Part shown: positions 24,355 through 35,703 of the stretch, in pieces
How the letters are laid out: each line of letters starts with the position of its first letter
Position numbering within the stretch: position 1 is the stretch's first letter
NCBI RefSeq assembly: GCF_023856365.1
Contig: NC_064541.1
Location: forward strand, 18,104,214 to 18,168,213
Direction: 5' to 3'
Length of the DNA: 64,000 nt
From: Brienomyrus brachyistius
Taxonomy: Eukaryota; Chordata; Actinopteri; Osteoglossiformes; Mormyridae
Program-made: the position numbers and the translations under genes
The notes under the pieces: model-generated
Database searches by the model: none
Told to the model about the DNA's origin: nothing
Seen by the model: the letters and a program-made list of their open reading frames with translations, nothing else

Positions 24355-24429
24355 TATAAATGAGGCACAAGATGAGTAGTGGAGGAGAGTTCACTGCGAC
24401 TTGGAGCAAGCACCTGAATAAAGAACAAG
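24355..24429 (+). promoter_or_regulatory. AGR2 TATA box and non-coding first exon
   Basis: TATAAA at 24355-24360 is followed by a short putative 5'UTR exon ending at 24429 before GTAACT. The next exon begins at 24698 and carries the start codon 12 bases in. A TATA promoter suits a tissue-restricted secretory gene. Confidence 0.6.
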
Positions 24430-24709
24430 GTAACTGGCGCAGGAGAGAAATCCGGAAGCTTTCATAATACAATATCAAGTCTCACTCATTCTCTGTTCCT
24501 CACCTTCTCTGATTTTTCCCTTTTCATCATTTATTTTGCATTTACTCTTTCTGTGTGGATTTCATGTATGTGTTATTCATGATATCAGCGTGTCATGTAC
24601 TCTTCCCATCGCAGAGGACGTCTTGGGCCGCTTTAAGAAGCCATGCATATACTGTATGTGACAGCTATCAATGCATTTGATTGTTTCTTTGTTTTAGAAA
24701 GTTGCAAGA

Positions 24710-26397
24710 ATGATTCGGATGCTGCTGTCTGTGCTCCTGGTCCTGGTGACCATCTCCGCCTCACTGGGAAAACCAGAGAAGCCCGTAACCAAGAAGCCAA
24801 AGCGGGTCCCCCAGACCCTGTCCAGGGGTACGAGTCTCCCCCACCACTGACCCCCATCAATGACACTGCGGCCAGGTTGCTGCCACTCCAATTACACAAT
24901 GGAGTCCAGCAAGCTGAAATTCTGGCTTGATCTTCCACCATGCAGTGATGTGCTCTCTCTCATTTCTCTCCAGGGTGGGGTGATGAACTTATTTGGACTC
25001 AGACTTATGAGGAGGCCTTGTACAGAGCCAAATCAAGGTAAACGTTTTTTTTATACAGCTAACGGAATGTGAGACACTTTTATGACCATACTCTAATTAA
25101 CCATACGTGCCTTTGTCATTGAAGCAACAAGCCCTTGATGGTCATCCTTCATCTAGAAGATTGCCCTCATAGCCAGGGTGAGGTACCTTAACAAACCCTT
25201 ATAGCATATTGAATGAGTCCCGTTAGCTATTTTGCTAATGTAGTACAGCATTGTCTTGTCAGTGTTGTCTATAGTCCACAGAGATGGGCCCTTCTGTCAA
25301 AAGGCAAATACAGCAACAAATGTTTTTCCAGTAGCAATCTGATTGAACATGCAAGCAAGCAGAGAGTGTTATTATCATTGCAATCCAAGCCCCAGCAGGC
25401 TTAATTGCTTATAACAGAAAATTGTTGGATGGAGTTATAATATTTCCAGGATGTAAATCATCATGAAAATTATGACTTTACGCAGGTTCATCATTTTATA
25501 GCCTGTGAATTTTTGAATGTTGTTATTAAATTAAATGTTTCATGTTGTTCATTTGCATGTAGCTTTGAAGAAGGTCTTTGCGAATAACCAGGAGATCCAG
25601 AAGATAGCCGACGAGGATTTCATCTTGTTGAACCTCATGGTATGTTAAAATGCATACAGTTCATGAAAAGTATGAAAAATATGTAACAAATACTTATGAA
25701 TGAGACTTACTGGAAGTTTTAGTGTTTCAAAAATGAAAACGTATATAACAAATTCAGTACACACATGGAATGAACTGCTTCCTGTTTTTAGCGTTCATAG
25801 AATTATACATGAAACGGTTTCATTAATAAGGATTTTCACTCTTATTTCAGTATGAAACTACCGACAAGCACCTCTCTCCTGATGGCCAGTATGTTCCTAG
25901 AGTCCTTTTCGTGGGTAAGCAGTAAATCTGTCTTTTGTCGCCATGACAATGTCCAATGAACCTGTATTGTAAACCATTTTGGGTTATGAGAAATGGTGGC
26001 AAAATGATTTTGCCAACTTGTTAAAGGCAGGATGCATTTCAAATAACCATGACATATCAGAATTCCTTTTCTAAAATGATTTCTGTCTTGTGCAGACCCA
26101 ACCCTTACCGTCAGGGCTGATATCACCGGCAGATACTCGAATCGCATGTACGCATACGAGCCGTCTGATTTGGAGCTGTGTAAGTATCACCAGAATGATT
26201 TCCTTTCTGTTTATACACAGACCTACAATTCTGAACGTGACTGTAAAAACACCATTTAATGCCATTTAAAGACAACAAAAGATAAATGAAACATGTAGCA
26301 GATATTTTATGCTTTTTTTTTTGTTTTCCTCTCATCTTCTTAATTAGTGCTCAGCAACATGAAGAAGGCCAAGAAACTGCTGAAGTCTGAGCTATGA
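24710..26397 (+). CDS. agr2: AGR2, anterior gradient protein disulfide isomerase-like
   Basis: AGR2 is an ER-resident thioredoxin-fold protein needed for mucin and other secretory cargo folding. Seven coding exons join in phase: 24710-24827, 24974-25037, 25125-25177, 25563-25639, 25851-25914, 26096-26179 and 26348-26397, giving 169 residues (human 175). Residues 1-20 form a hydrophobic signal peptide. A basic, proline-rich stretch follows, then QTLSRGWGD and [11 protein letters not shown]. The active-site motif is CPHS (74-77), a CxxS form with one cysteine as in other AGR2 proteins. [15 protein letters not shown] and ITGRYSNR are family hallmarks. The C-terminus is KSEL, a KDEL-type ER retrieval signal (human KTEL). 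AGR3 is the alternative, but only one family member is present here. It is convergent with TSPAN13. Confidence 0.95.
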
Positions 26398-26509
26398 CTT
26401 GTGGGGTTCTCTTCATGACCTTTGACCCATGACCTCTCTGACTTTGTCGTGTCTTAGAAAAGGAACTTCAGTGTCCTGCACTGTATGAAATGTTTGTTTA
26501 CCGAAGTAA

Positions 26510-26515
26510 AATAAA
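26510..26515 (+). terminator. AGR2 poly(A) signal
   Basis: AATAAA about 113 bases after the stop. A second possible signal, AATAAA, lies near 26635. Confidence 0.65.
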
Positions 26516-26756
26516 GCACTGAAAGTCTTTCTTTAGAGTCAAAGGATATTTCCATTAAAGGATGATCTTATTATTGTTATTTCTTCAGTTAAGAGTCTTA
26601 TGTAATCAGCTCTTCCTCTTGTTTTTGTCTGTTTAATAAATGATACTCTTCGGAAAAACTGCTTGTCCTTTTAAATGAGCCTTTTATGGGGTTTTATGTT
26701 CTGTGGTGGAAGAATGCAGATCACAATCAGATTGTTCTGTGCTACCGTTTGTGCTT

Positions 26757-26905
26757 CATCAGTGCTTCTCAACCTGGTCCTTGGGGATCCCGGACGACCC
26801 ACGTTTTTGCTCCCCCCCCCAGCTCTCTCCCAGCTCCATGCCAGACTGTTTTAGGAAAAATGCGGATTGTCTGGGGGTCCCTGAAAAGTGGGTTCAGTAA
26901 ACGTT
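26757..26905. mobile_element. Palindromic hAT-like MITE
   Basis: CAGTGCTTCTCAACCTGGTC at the left and a decayed inverse at the right enclose GTTTTTGCTCCCC...AAAAATGCGGATTGTCTGGGGGTCCC. It is the same family as 58580-58731. No coding capacity. Confidence 0.55.
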
Positions 26906-27572
26906 GCTCTAGACCACTGCTTTAGTGTAGAGTCCTGTGCTTTGAGTAATCTGTGACTTTAAAGAACCAGTTTAATGAAGTACTGCATTAAAGTGATATA
27001 ATTATTGTGCTTCGTTTAAGAAGTACATGGCTGTGCTTTGTCTTTCATTTTATTGACACTGCTGTAAGCAAATGTGTTACAAGGGAGAGTCAGGATAGTG
27101 ATAACTTTTAATGTTTCTGAAAGGACATGAGCCACTGTGGCAGAGAGAGTTCCTTGTTTAATCTTGTCCTGTGTCCTGGGTTCCTCCTTAAGTCCAGTTT
27201 AGAGGCTGCTGCCTTGTGTTGCATCTGAGGCTTATGAGGAAGCGGTGTGGGGCTGACTGGTGGGACAGCCAGTTGACGGAGCGGTCTAGATAAACGGACT
27301 CCAAACAGTAGGGAGTGGAGCACTGTTTCACATCCTGTTGCGCCTGGAGGAATGCGGGCATTTTCCTTGTTTACGAAGTTGCCTAAGAGTCAATCTCTTC
27401 CAAACGGAATTTTTGTGCCCTAACTTCAGCGGAACAGAACAAACTAATTAATCGTACCTCTATCTCTTCAAAAGCACCTAAAGATACTGGATACCTGTTG
27501 TACAATCTCCCACAATCTCTCACAATTCACTTGCTGTGTAGTATTAATGGTATTGAAAACAAAATGGCATGC

Positions 27573-27812
27573 CATAATAATAATTGACACTTTATTGATC
27601 CCCTGTAGGGAAATTATCTTTACGCCTCCCTCAACTTGCTCTTTGTGGAGTAAGTTGACCGCGAAGGGCTGCCACCCGTAGCGGCGCCCAGGGAGCTGGG
27701 GGTTAAGGGTCTTGCTCAAGGACCCGCAGACGTGCTGAGGCTGGGTTCGAACCTGTGACCTTCTGATTACAAGGACACAGGCTTAGCCTACTGAGCAACA
27801 CGCTGCCCCCAT
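27573..27812 (-). repeat. tRNA-derived SINE (family B)
   Basis: Read in reverse it starts with a tRNA-like head (A-box-like GTTGCTCAGTAGGCTA, B-box GGTTCGAACCC) and ends GATCAATAAAGTGTCAATTATTATTAT. A second copy is at 46358-46600. The promoter boxes mark it as a SINE and not a tRNA gene. Confidence 0.75.
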
Positions 27813-27841
27813 TGCATCCTGATTTTAAGGGATCAACTCTG

Positions 27842-28031
27842 GGCAGATGCCAACACACCACAAGGGTACACAATTACAGGGCCAACTTGCCAATTAACCT
27901 ACAGGACACGCTTTCGGACTGAGGCAGGAAACCCACGCAAACCCCACACAGAAAGGACCTACGCCTGACTCGTGCATAAAACCCAGGACCTTCTTGCTGT
28001 GAGGCAGCAGCACTAACCACTGCGCCACGAC
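27842..28031 (-). repeat. V-SINE-type element, 5' part
   Basis: In reverse it begins CGCAGTGGTTAGTGCTGCTGCC and contains the GGTTTTATGCACGAG-type B-box region and the conserved central block. It is the same family as 34594-34939 but lacks the GGATGGA tail. From 28032 to about 28550 I see nothing further. Confidence 0.6.
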
Positions 28032-28551
28032 AACGTCAGCGTCAAATTCCCATATCTGGGTCATGAATTGCAGGTCATTGTAATGTATTTAACATGGGGC
28101 TGTCATACTGTGCAAACCGGTGCCTGGTCTTTGTCTGGTGACTGCTCATTACCTCAGGTCTCTGTGACCGCAAGGCGTGATGCCCAGGGAGTTCTGTGTT
28201 TGAGGAAGGTGCGCCGAGCTGTACGATGGCGTCACTTAAGAGTAGGGCTGCCTTTACCCCTAACACCTGGGCATCGATCTTTTACGACGGGGACAGGGAG
28301 ACTGATTACTCTGCCGCAACCTGCATCTGAGGTCACGGTGATATGAATGTTTCCGTAAAGGACGATCACTTCACGCCTCATAAACTGGGTCATTAAGAAG
28401 AGAAGAAAATCAACCACGATTCACCAATTGACACAATTATTTATAAATACAAATAAATTAATCATTTATCCAGAGCAAATTTCACTGCTACAGTGAGCAG
28501 TGAGGGAGTAATAACCTACAGTACACGTGCAAAAGAAAGTTTCCAGTTAGT

Positions 28552-28557
28552 TTTATT
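28552..28557 (-). terminator. Possible TSPAN13 poly(A) signal
   Basis: TTTATT, which is AATAAA on the minus strand, lies about 830 bases beyond the TSPAN13 stop. The intervening sequence has no gene, so it is a plausible 3'UTR. Confidence 0.4.
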
Positions 28558-29389
28558 CCAAAATACAAGGGTTCACAGCTGACATGAGCACACGCATTTG
28601 GCAGGGGGGAGGCATGAGAAGGACCCCCTCCAAAAAAGTGAAGCGAAGAGATTACCCCCTTCCCCCATATTAAACATGGCCACTGCAAGTGTTCGCCAGT
28701 TACTGCAGCTATACCAATTGACTAACTGGTCATTTAAGTAGGAGAACTCACATACCTTCCGCTTTAGTACACATATACAGCAGGTACTTCAGTACATTAA
28801 TTAATGTCATAAGATTATAACACCCTAATACTCATATGAGCAAGCAGCATACTCATAGGAGTGATATATTTAAGGACATCAAGGAGCTATAATTTCCAGT
28901 GTAGCATTCAGTGTTAAACACAAAGGAGATTCAAAAGGAAATGAAATGTATATTCAGTATTGCTATAGAATTCTAGGTGAAATGCAGCTGTAACACAAAA
29001 ACGTCACTACATTAAAATATAACCCTACAGTCAAGACCTGTGCATGTATGCTGGAGTGTGTACTGGCAGCGTAAAATCAGGGAAATGAGTAAAATAGACA
29101 TCCACGACACAGGACATCTTAACGTCAGTAATGCACTTAAACAGCATCATGGAGATCACAATGATTAAAAATACAGAAGTGAATTTGGATAATTAACTAT
29201 GACGGAAAAACTTGGAAACAAATGAGGAGCATTACAATTGCTTCAGTCAATACAATACAAAACGCAGAGAAATGTCCACTTTCTCCATATGATTTGACCT
29301 ATCAACTGCAAAGGAGATTTTTTTTCCCACAAATAATACCCAAAGGTCCCTGAATGGCAGAGTTGTTTTTAAAATCGTAAAAAGTCTAT

Positions 29390-32300
29390 TCAGAGGAAGG
29401 CACTTGGATTTGCTCGAGGGTCTCTCTCATTTCGATACCTGTGCGTCAGCCACACGCCCAAAATCTGAAACAGAAAGCAGGCCTGCATTTTCACTTCATT
29501 CTTAGCACAGACAGCAGGTCTGCATTTTCACTTCGTTCTTAGCACAGACAGTAGGCCTGCATTTTCACTTCGTATTTAACACAGACAGCAGGCCTGCATT
29601 TTCACTTCGTTCTTAGCACAGACAGCAGGCCTGCATTTTCACTTCGTTCTTAGCAGACAGCAGGCCTGCATTTTCACTTCGTTCTTAGCACAGACAGCAA
29701 GGCTGCATTTTCACTTCATTCTTAGCAGACAGCAGGCCTGCATTTTCACTTCGTTCTTAGCACAGACAGCAGGCCTGCATTTTCACTTCATTCTTAGCAC
29801 AGACAGCAGATCCAAGCACAGGCAAATAGGCAGTTGGCCATGCAGTATATATTATATACATGGCCGGGTTTGGCTATAGGGGGGTGCTTGAGACCCTTGC
29901 ACTTCCAAGGTTTTTTCCTATACGTAACTTGTTTGTGTTTTGTCCTAATTTATGTTTCCAATCAGCATAATACACATTTGCATTTTGACAGCAACATCGG
30001 CTGGACTTCCTATCACTATTAAACTGAATAGATTTTCATTCAGATTTCATTGAATAGATTCATGATTAACATGTGGCTCATTAAAATCCATCCACCCATG
30101 TTCTGTAGCCGCTTGTCTAATTCAGGATCACGGGGGGGGGGCAGCCTGGAGCCTATCCCAGAAGCCACAAGCGCAAAGCAGGGAACAGCCCAGGATGAGG
30201 TGCCAATCCATCACACGCACACCCACGGGCAATCTGGTAACTCCAATTCACCTCAGCATGTTTTCTGACCATGGGGATTTAACCAGAGTATCTAGAGGAA
30301 ACCCTGCAATGTCATGGGGAGAACATGCAACCCGCTAACCCTAACTCTACACACAGTCATGGCAAAGACTCAAACCCGGGTCCCAGAGTGCTAATGACTG
30401 CGCTGCTACATTAAATTCAAATTTGCTAAATCATTCAATTAAGTGATAAAAGAGGATAAATATTAAAGATACATTAAGTCTCCTGTGGATTACCAGTTAT
30501 CCATGTTGATGCTTATATGGCGACAACTGTATTACTTGTTGGGTCCCTCTTACTGGTAGCAAGATATGAGCTGGTGAAGCAGGGAGTGACACCCACCTCA
30601 GTGAAGCTGAAGAAGAGGCCAACTCCTCCGACGAAGCGCAGCACCTCTTCGGCATGCTCTTCGATCTTGGCCTTGCACGGGCTGCATTGGAAGTCGTGGG
30701 AACAGGCCTGCGGAGAGGGATCACGCAGCAGGCAGATAAGCATGAGCCTGAAATCGTACGTCAATGCGGAAGAGGCTGTTCGGCCAAGTGGGGCTGCAAG
30801 CGAACATTTCCCAAGCTGATGCTCCAGCGTAATTTACGGACTAAAAATGCAAGCCGGCATGCAAATGGCATCTCGTCTCCACACCGTGCTATGCGCGTTG
30901 CAGAGAGGTGCGGATATCTCTTACCGCGTCACAAGTCCCGTCGTAGTCGACCGACGAGAAGCCACAGCAGTCGAGAGTTTTCTCCACATCTCTCTGCATG
31001 CTTTCAGAGTTGTTCCAGCCCACCTCCAGCAGCTGCTCCTACAACGCAGGGAGAGGTTCTTCCACACATTAATAACGCACTAGTTAAGTTAACAAATAAT
31101 GTGAAATACGGAATAAATCATCCTGAAGAGCCCGTACGTAAGGAAGCTCCTTGTCACAGATGTACCATTTTACCGAGATAGGCTGGTCAAATACACTGCA
31201 GATGTACCTGTTGGTCTTTATTGATTGCTAGGCAGGCACAAGACACCGACATCTGCACCACAAACACCAGGAAAAGGACGATCATATACTGGGTCCGGAG
31301 TCAAGGAAGCTCCACAGGCAGCATAATGAAAAACACACAATACAGTCAGCATTGCTGTGCTGCCCCAAGTAAACATGTTATTGAGATCTGAAGCTATTCT
31401 AATTGCTTCAGATTGAACCGAATTGAACTGGAGTTACGAAATCGCCTGTAGGTGTGAACGGTGTAATGTAATTGCTTAGTGTACTCAAAGGTACAATAAC
31501 AGTTCTTATTTTGGGATCAGAAGCTGCATTAAGGTCAACTCCATCTAGCACTAGCTACCCCACAAGGGCAAAAGAAGTTCCCTCTCATGCATGTAATGAA
31601 GGTTTGTCCACAACTAGGGAACATGTCAACTCTGCCCCCAGTCCACAAACGTACAAGGAGAATTACAAGTACAATATAAAGAGAAATAAGTTCTTTTCCT
31701 TTAACGAGAAAGTGAAATGTTAGACTGGACAATCTCAGGAAAACATTACTGAAAGTTCCATTCTTGATGGTCAGAAATTAACCTCAAACATACATTTATA
31801 TTAATAAAGACTAGAAAATATTTTTTAAGCACTGATATGATTCAGATAGACACGAAAGGCCTTTAGTGATGTCTGAATAAGTAAATAAATGATATTTTTC
31901 CAGGTAAGAATTAATTGTCTCATTACATTAATGCAGAGTAGAATTTCTGATTTTTCTAACAGATAATTAACTGAGAAGAGACCACCACTGCGCCAATCTT
32001 TATAAATTATAGTACAGAATAACTTCTCTGAGTATCTTTTGCTGTTATGCATCTGAGTGGCAATGACGTCTTTGTGGCTAAAGTCTTCAGCTCCAGCGCA
32101 AAGGATACGAAGAAGAGCAGGACCTGATGGTGCTTTACAGCCCCGATGAGCCCGACCAGCGCCACGACGAAGAGGAAGGAGCCCACTCCGATCATGCCGC
32201 CCACCACTTGGAAGCTGGAGACCAGGCCGAACCACTTTCCCCAGGCAGCGACCCCGATCACGAGGACGCTCACCATCTGAGGACAGACGCAGCATTGGAC

Positions 32301-33432
32301 CCGTAATTCACCTTGCAAAATCGCTGCGTGGCGACTTGACGAGGAAATGAACTACTGCGTTTAAAAATGTGTGACAAGAATGGCGGCAAGGGTTAGGTAA
32401 AAAAACACAAGGGGGGGGGGGGGGGGGATGGGGGCATTATGTGGATGGAAAAAGGAAAGGAGAGAGGGAACAGAATGAGAGGAAATGCAGAAATAGGAGA
32501 CCGTGGACAGACTAAAGCAGTACCTTTAAGCAGAGATGAAGTTTTTGCACTTTAAGGGGTAATTTAATTATACATGCAAAAGTAAATATTGCATTAATTC
32601 AGCAACAACTTACAGAAACTACATTGAGTTTCTGCGTTAGGAAAAAAAAATTTATATACTTTAATGACCTGCTTAAGAATACTACTGAAGTTTAATCTGA
32701 AAGAGCATATCTGTCAATTACCGTTGTATAAAATATTATACAACATATAATGTAATGTATACACAAGAAATCCAGCCAAGGGCCCGAGAACCCATTATAG
32801 GTGCAGATTGATAATAAATGTAGTATGATATTTAGTTTATTAGATATACTGACTCTGAACAGTGGGTTTACAGGCCCATGGCTGGACCTGGCCTGAAGTG
32901 GGAAGGGTGCAAATCATCATTATCGTTTTTTTTTTTTCCTTTAAGTACCCATGATTCGGACTTGCTTCAAGGAAATACACCTATCGTAGTATCGCTGACA
33001 CGAGCAATGAGTCAACGTGCAAACATCGTCTACTCATGTTCAGCTTCAAGGAAACTAAAATTATAATATTTATTTATAAATATTTTCATAAAACAGTAAA
33101 TATTGATGTCACTTAAACAAAACTGAACAAAAGTCAGTATCTAGAAAAAGACATATCTCCTTTGTAAGAAAAGCTGCATTTTGTAAATTTTTCATATTTA
33201 ATCAGTCAGGTGCGAGAGATTTAAAAAGGTGAAATCGCAAAAACAAGGCTTTAAAGCACAATTTACTCCACGTATTCCTGTAAGCAAAAGAACAACTTTC
33301 ACGATAGAGAAATATGTACCGAATTCCATTATTTATCACTCCATATGGTAATTTACACAGCATACTTACCACGTAAAGAATGTTGAGAGCGGAGAGCGCA
33401 TTTTTAGCACAAGTAAAACCTCCACACACCAT
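29390..33432 (-). CDS. tspan13: TSPAN13, tetraspanin
   Basis: A four-pass membrane protein of the tetraspanin family, which organises membrane microdomains. TSPAN13 is reported to modulate calcium channels. Minus-strand exons in order: 33432-33370, 32276-32109, 31288-31208, 31038-30925, 30707-30597 and 29464-29390. All join at phase 0 and give 203 residues (human 204). Membrane segments are at about residues 12-35, 45-70, 75-100 and 163-187. The large loop has the CCG signature (128-130) and the CSPC cysteines. The C-terminus [11 protein letters not shown]...NPSAFL is diagnostic. The start ATG is the first in the exon. A CCAAT box in minus orientation lies near 33588. Intron 1 holds a 17-base G run and the last intron a minisatellite that reaches the acceptor. 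Confidence 0.96.
29476..29804. repeat. 37-bp minisatellite, nine units, next to a TSPAN13 acceptor
   Basis: Nine units of 37 bases (two of them 35) with few differences, consensus start AGCAGGCCTGCATTTTCACT. Units start at 29476, 29513, 29550, 29587, 29624, 29659, 29696, 29731 and 29768. On the minus strand each carries GAAAATGCAGGCCTGCTGTC then TGTGCTAAGAAC. The array ends 10 bases from the acceptor AG (29465-29466) of the last coding exon. Confidence 0.95.
30088..30408 (-). repeat. V-SINE-type element with target-site duplication
   Basis: Reverse-oriented copy of the 34594-34939 family, in the last TSPAN13 intron. It is flanked by CATTAAAAT (30079-30087) and CATTAAATT (30409-30417), a target-site duplication with one mismatch. 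Confidence 0.75.
32411..32427 (+). repeat. 17-base G homopolymer in TSPAN13 intron 1
   Basis: Seventeen Gs followed by ATGGGGGC and then a long purine-rich stretch to about 32490. It could form a G-quadruplex. On the minus (transcribed) strand this is a C run. Confidence 0.85.
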
Positions 33433-33639
33433 TGCGTAAATATGGAAATATTTTCAAATTATTAGAAATCAACAGCAAACTTCAGAAAAAAAGACGCTCC
33501 AATTCGCCACCGGATAACTGGTTTAGGAACAGCTATAGGAAACGGGAAGAGCGCTTAACACCAGCAGGGAAGTTGAGAGGCACCGCTGATTGGTCCGCTA
33601 AATCTGCACCTCCTCGGTATTCAAGGACTAGTATTTACA

Positions 33640-33860
33640 TTTTATTTTTTTTGAGCAGACGCTTTGAGCCACATGACGTACATATTTGATAAACAGGGTC
33701 CGACGGTCTCTAGAACAATTGGGGTTAAGGGTGTCGCTCAGGGACCCAACCCTAAAAATCACATTTCTACCGCTGGGATTTGAACCAGATACCTTCCGAA
33801 TCCGGGGACAGAATCCTAACCCACAGCGCCCCACATTGTCCCCATACGAACGTACTGGCA
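33640..33860 (-). repeat. tRNA-derived SINE (GCGTCTGCT tail type)
   Basis: Reverse strand: tRNA-like head with GGTTCAAATCCCAGCGGTA, GGTCCCTGAGCGACACCCTTAACC body and CAAAGCGTCTGCTCAAA tail. This is a common fish SINE layout. Confidence 0.6.
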
Positions 33861-34264
33861 TTTTTCAACCATTTATAACTGTAGACATGTGACATGTAAA
33901 ACAGAACTTGCGGACATTTTGGTTTGTTGTGGTTTTTAGGAATGACATCTAATTTCAATCAAACCAATATCGATTAAACATCACATGGAAAATAGCAAAT
34001 CGCATTATTAATGATCATCACAATGATCAACGGCAAGGCATAATAAAGTATGTCTTAAATTAATGGCAAGCCATATGGATTTTTTTAGCGGGAGGGTGAC
34101 CTCTAGTGGCAATTTTTTTTTTTTTTTTTACAAAATTCTAAGAAATTTCTAGACTTATTTAGGATTTTGGATTTGAAAATGGGAGGATAGTGGCGCAGTC
34201 GGTAAACTAGTTGACTCGCAGCTCCGTGCCTATAGAGTCGTTCATGACATTTTAACATGCAGTT

Positions 34265-34560
34265 ATAAAGTAATAATATTTAGTCAGCAGGGTGGCCCAT
34301 GCAGTAACATTATAGCCTCATACCTTCAGGGTTCAGAGTTTGTATATCCATTCTGTCTTTGAACAGGTTTCCTCTCAAAGTCTAAAAGCACGCAGAAGGG
34401 TGAATTTATTTTTGTAATTTCCCTTTATGTGTGACTGTACGCCCTGATTGCCCAGGGTAATCTCAGCTTTGTGCCCTGGGGTTACAAGAGAAGCTCCCAG
34501 GCTCAGCACCACCACAACAAGAATAGCACTGAGGAAACGCTATGAAAGATTGATGGGTGA
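34265..34560 (+). repeat. Old V-SINE-type copy
   Basis: GGTGGCCCATGCAGTAACAT...GCCTCATACCTTCAGGGTTCAGAG retains the SINE head order, but is much more diverged than the copy starting 34 bases downstream. Confidence 0.45.
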
Positions 34561-34593
34561 CATTAACCATTATTTCATAATTGAATTAAAGTA

Positions 34594-34939
34594 GGGGTGG
34601 TATGGTGGTGCAGTGGTTAGCACTGTTGCCTCACACCTCTGGGACCCAGGTTCGAGTCTCCGCCTGGGTCACATGTGTGTGGAGTTTGCATGTTCTCCCC
34701 ATGTCGTCATGGGGTTTCCTCCAGGTTCTCTGGTTTCCCCCCACAGTCCAAAAACATGCTGAGGCTAATTGGAATTGCTAAATTGCCCGTAGGTGTGCAT
34801 GTGAGAGTGAATGGTGTGTGAGTGTGCCCTGCGATGGGCTGGCCCCCCATCCTGGGTTGTTCCCTGCCTCGTGCCCATTGCTTCCGGGATCGGCTCCGAA
34901 CCCAGTAGGATAAGCGGTTTGGAAAATGGATGGATGGAT
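34594..34939 (+). repeat. Full-length V-SINE-type tRNA-derived element
   Basis: It starts GGGGTGGTATGGTGGTGCAG (A-box region), has GGTTCGAGTCTCCGC (B-box), the conserved CCACAGTCCAAAAACATGCT block, and a GGATAAGCGG...GGATGGATGGAT tail. It is flanked by GAATTAAAGTA (34583-34593) and GAATTTAAGTA (34940-34950). It is the reference copy for this family in the window. Confidence 0.85.
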
Positions 34940-35610
34940 GAATTTAAGTATATAAATGTCATGTGCAATACACCACAACAAGCAGATGACAAATTTTACT
35001 TCAGAAAGCCGGTTTGCAGTTTGCAATCATCTATATTGTCCAACGCCCGGGTCCAGGTCCAGGCAGATTCCCATGCATGGGTCTGATTCAGGCTGCATCA
35101 TATGTTCATATCACACGTTACATGTTCATGGAATGCAGAACTGCCAGTGGGAACTTTGCACTTGAATTCATTCATTATTATAATATTTTTAATATTCTAT
35201 TTTTTTGTTCTGTCCTCAGAACATTTTTGTGTAAGTAAAACTCCAATTAGCAAAATCGGTGCTTCATGCAGCCTCCGCTTTACTGCTGTAGCGACTTCCT
35301 GGGCCACTTATAAGGCTTTGGTGAGGAGTCGGATTACGACATAATTCACTGGCGCCATTGTCTAGGACTTGTACAGACAGAACATACAATGAACTTGGAC
35401 CTAGTTACAAAGTGGTATGGCACCTGGACCTAATTTAAATAAGGTGATACCCCCTGGCCCACCAACCCAGGGTGGACAGGAAAGAGAGGATAGCTAGTCA
35501 AAGCAAATAAGAAGCGTGGTCACTTTATCGTCACTGTGACAGCAGCAAAGGATAGGGAGTAATAAGAAGACACTACAATGAAAGGTAATTTATAGCGTTG
35601 CACTTATGAG

Positions 35611-35703
35611 CAGGGTTGCCAGGATTTGCCATGAGATTTCTTGCGTGAGTGTTAGTCTGAAAGCGTGAGTGTCACGACAGACGCGTCAGAGCTGGCAACC
35701 CTG
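35611..35703. mobile_element. 93-bp hairpin MITE, hAT-like
   Basis: Perfect 12-base terminal inverted repeats CAGGGTTGCCAG (35611-35622) and CTGGCAACCCTG (35692-35703). The flanks CTTATGAG and ATTATGAC share TTATGA, consistent with a decayed 8-base target duplication. No coding sequence. Confidence 0.6.

Noticed and set aside
29476..29804. A CRISPR-like array
   Set aside because: The units are contiguous 37-bp tandem repeats without spacers, in a vertebrate intron.
30654..31181. A 175-residue plus-strand ORF
   Set aside because: It is antisense to two TSPAN13 exons, which have clear splice sites and tetraspanin signatures.
34594..34700. A tRNA gene suggested by A and B boxes
   Set aside because: The boxes are the head of a SINE with a conserved body, GGATGGA tail and target duplication. 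The cloverleaf is not intact.
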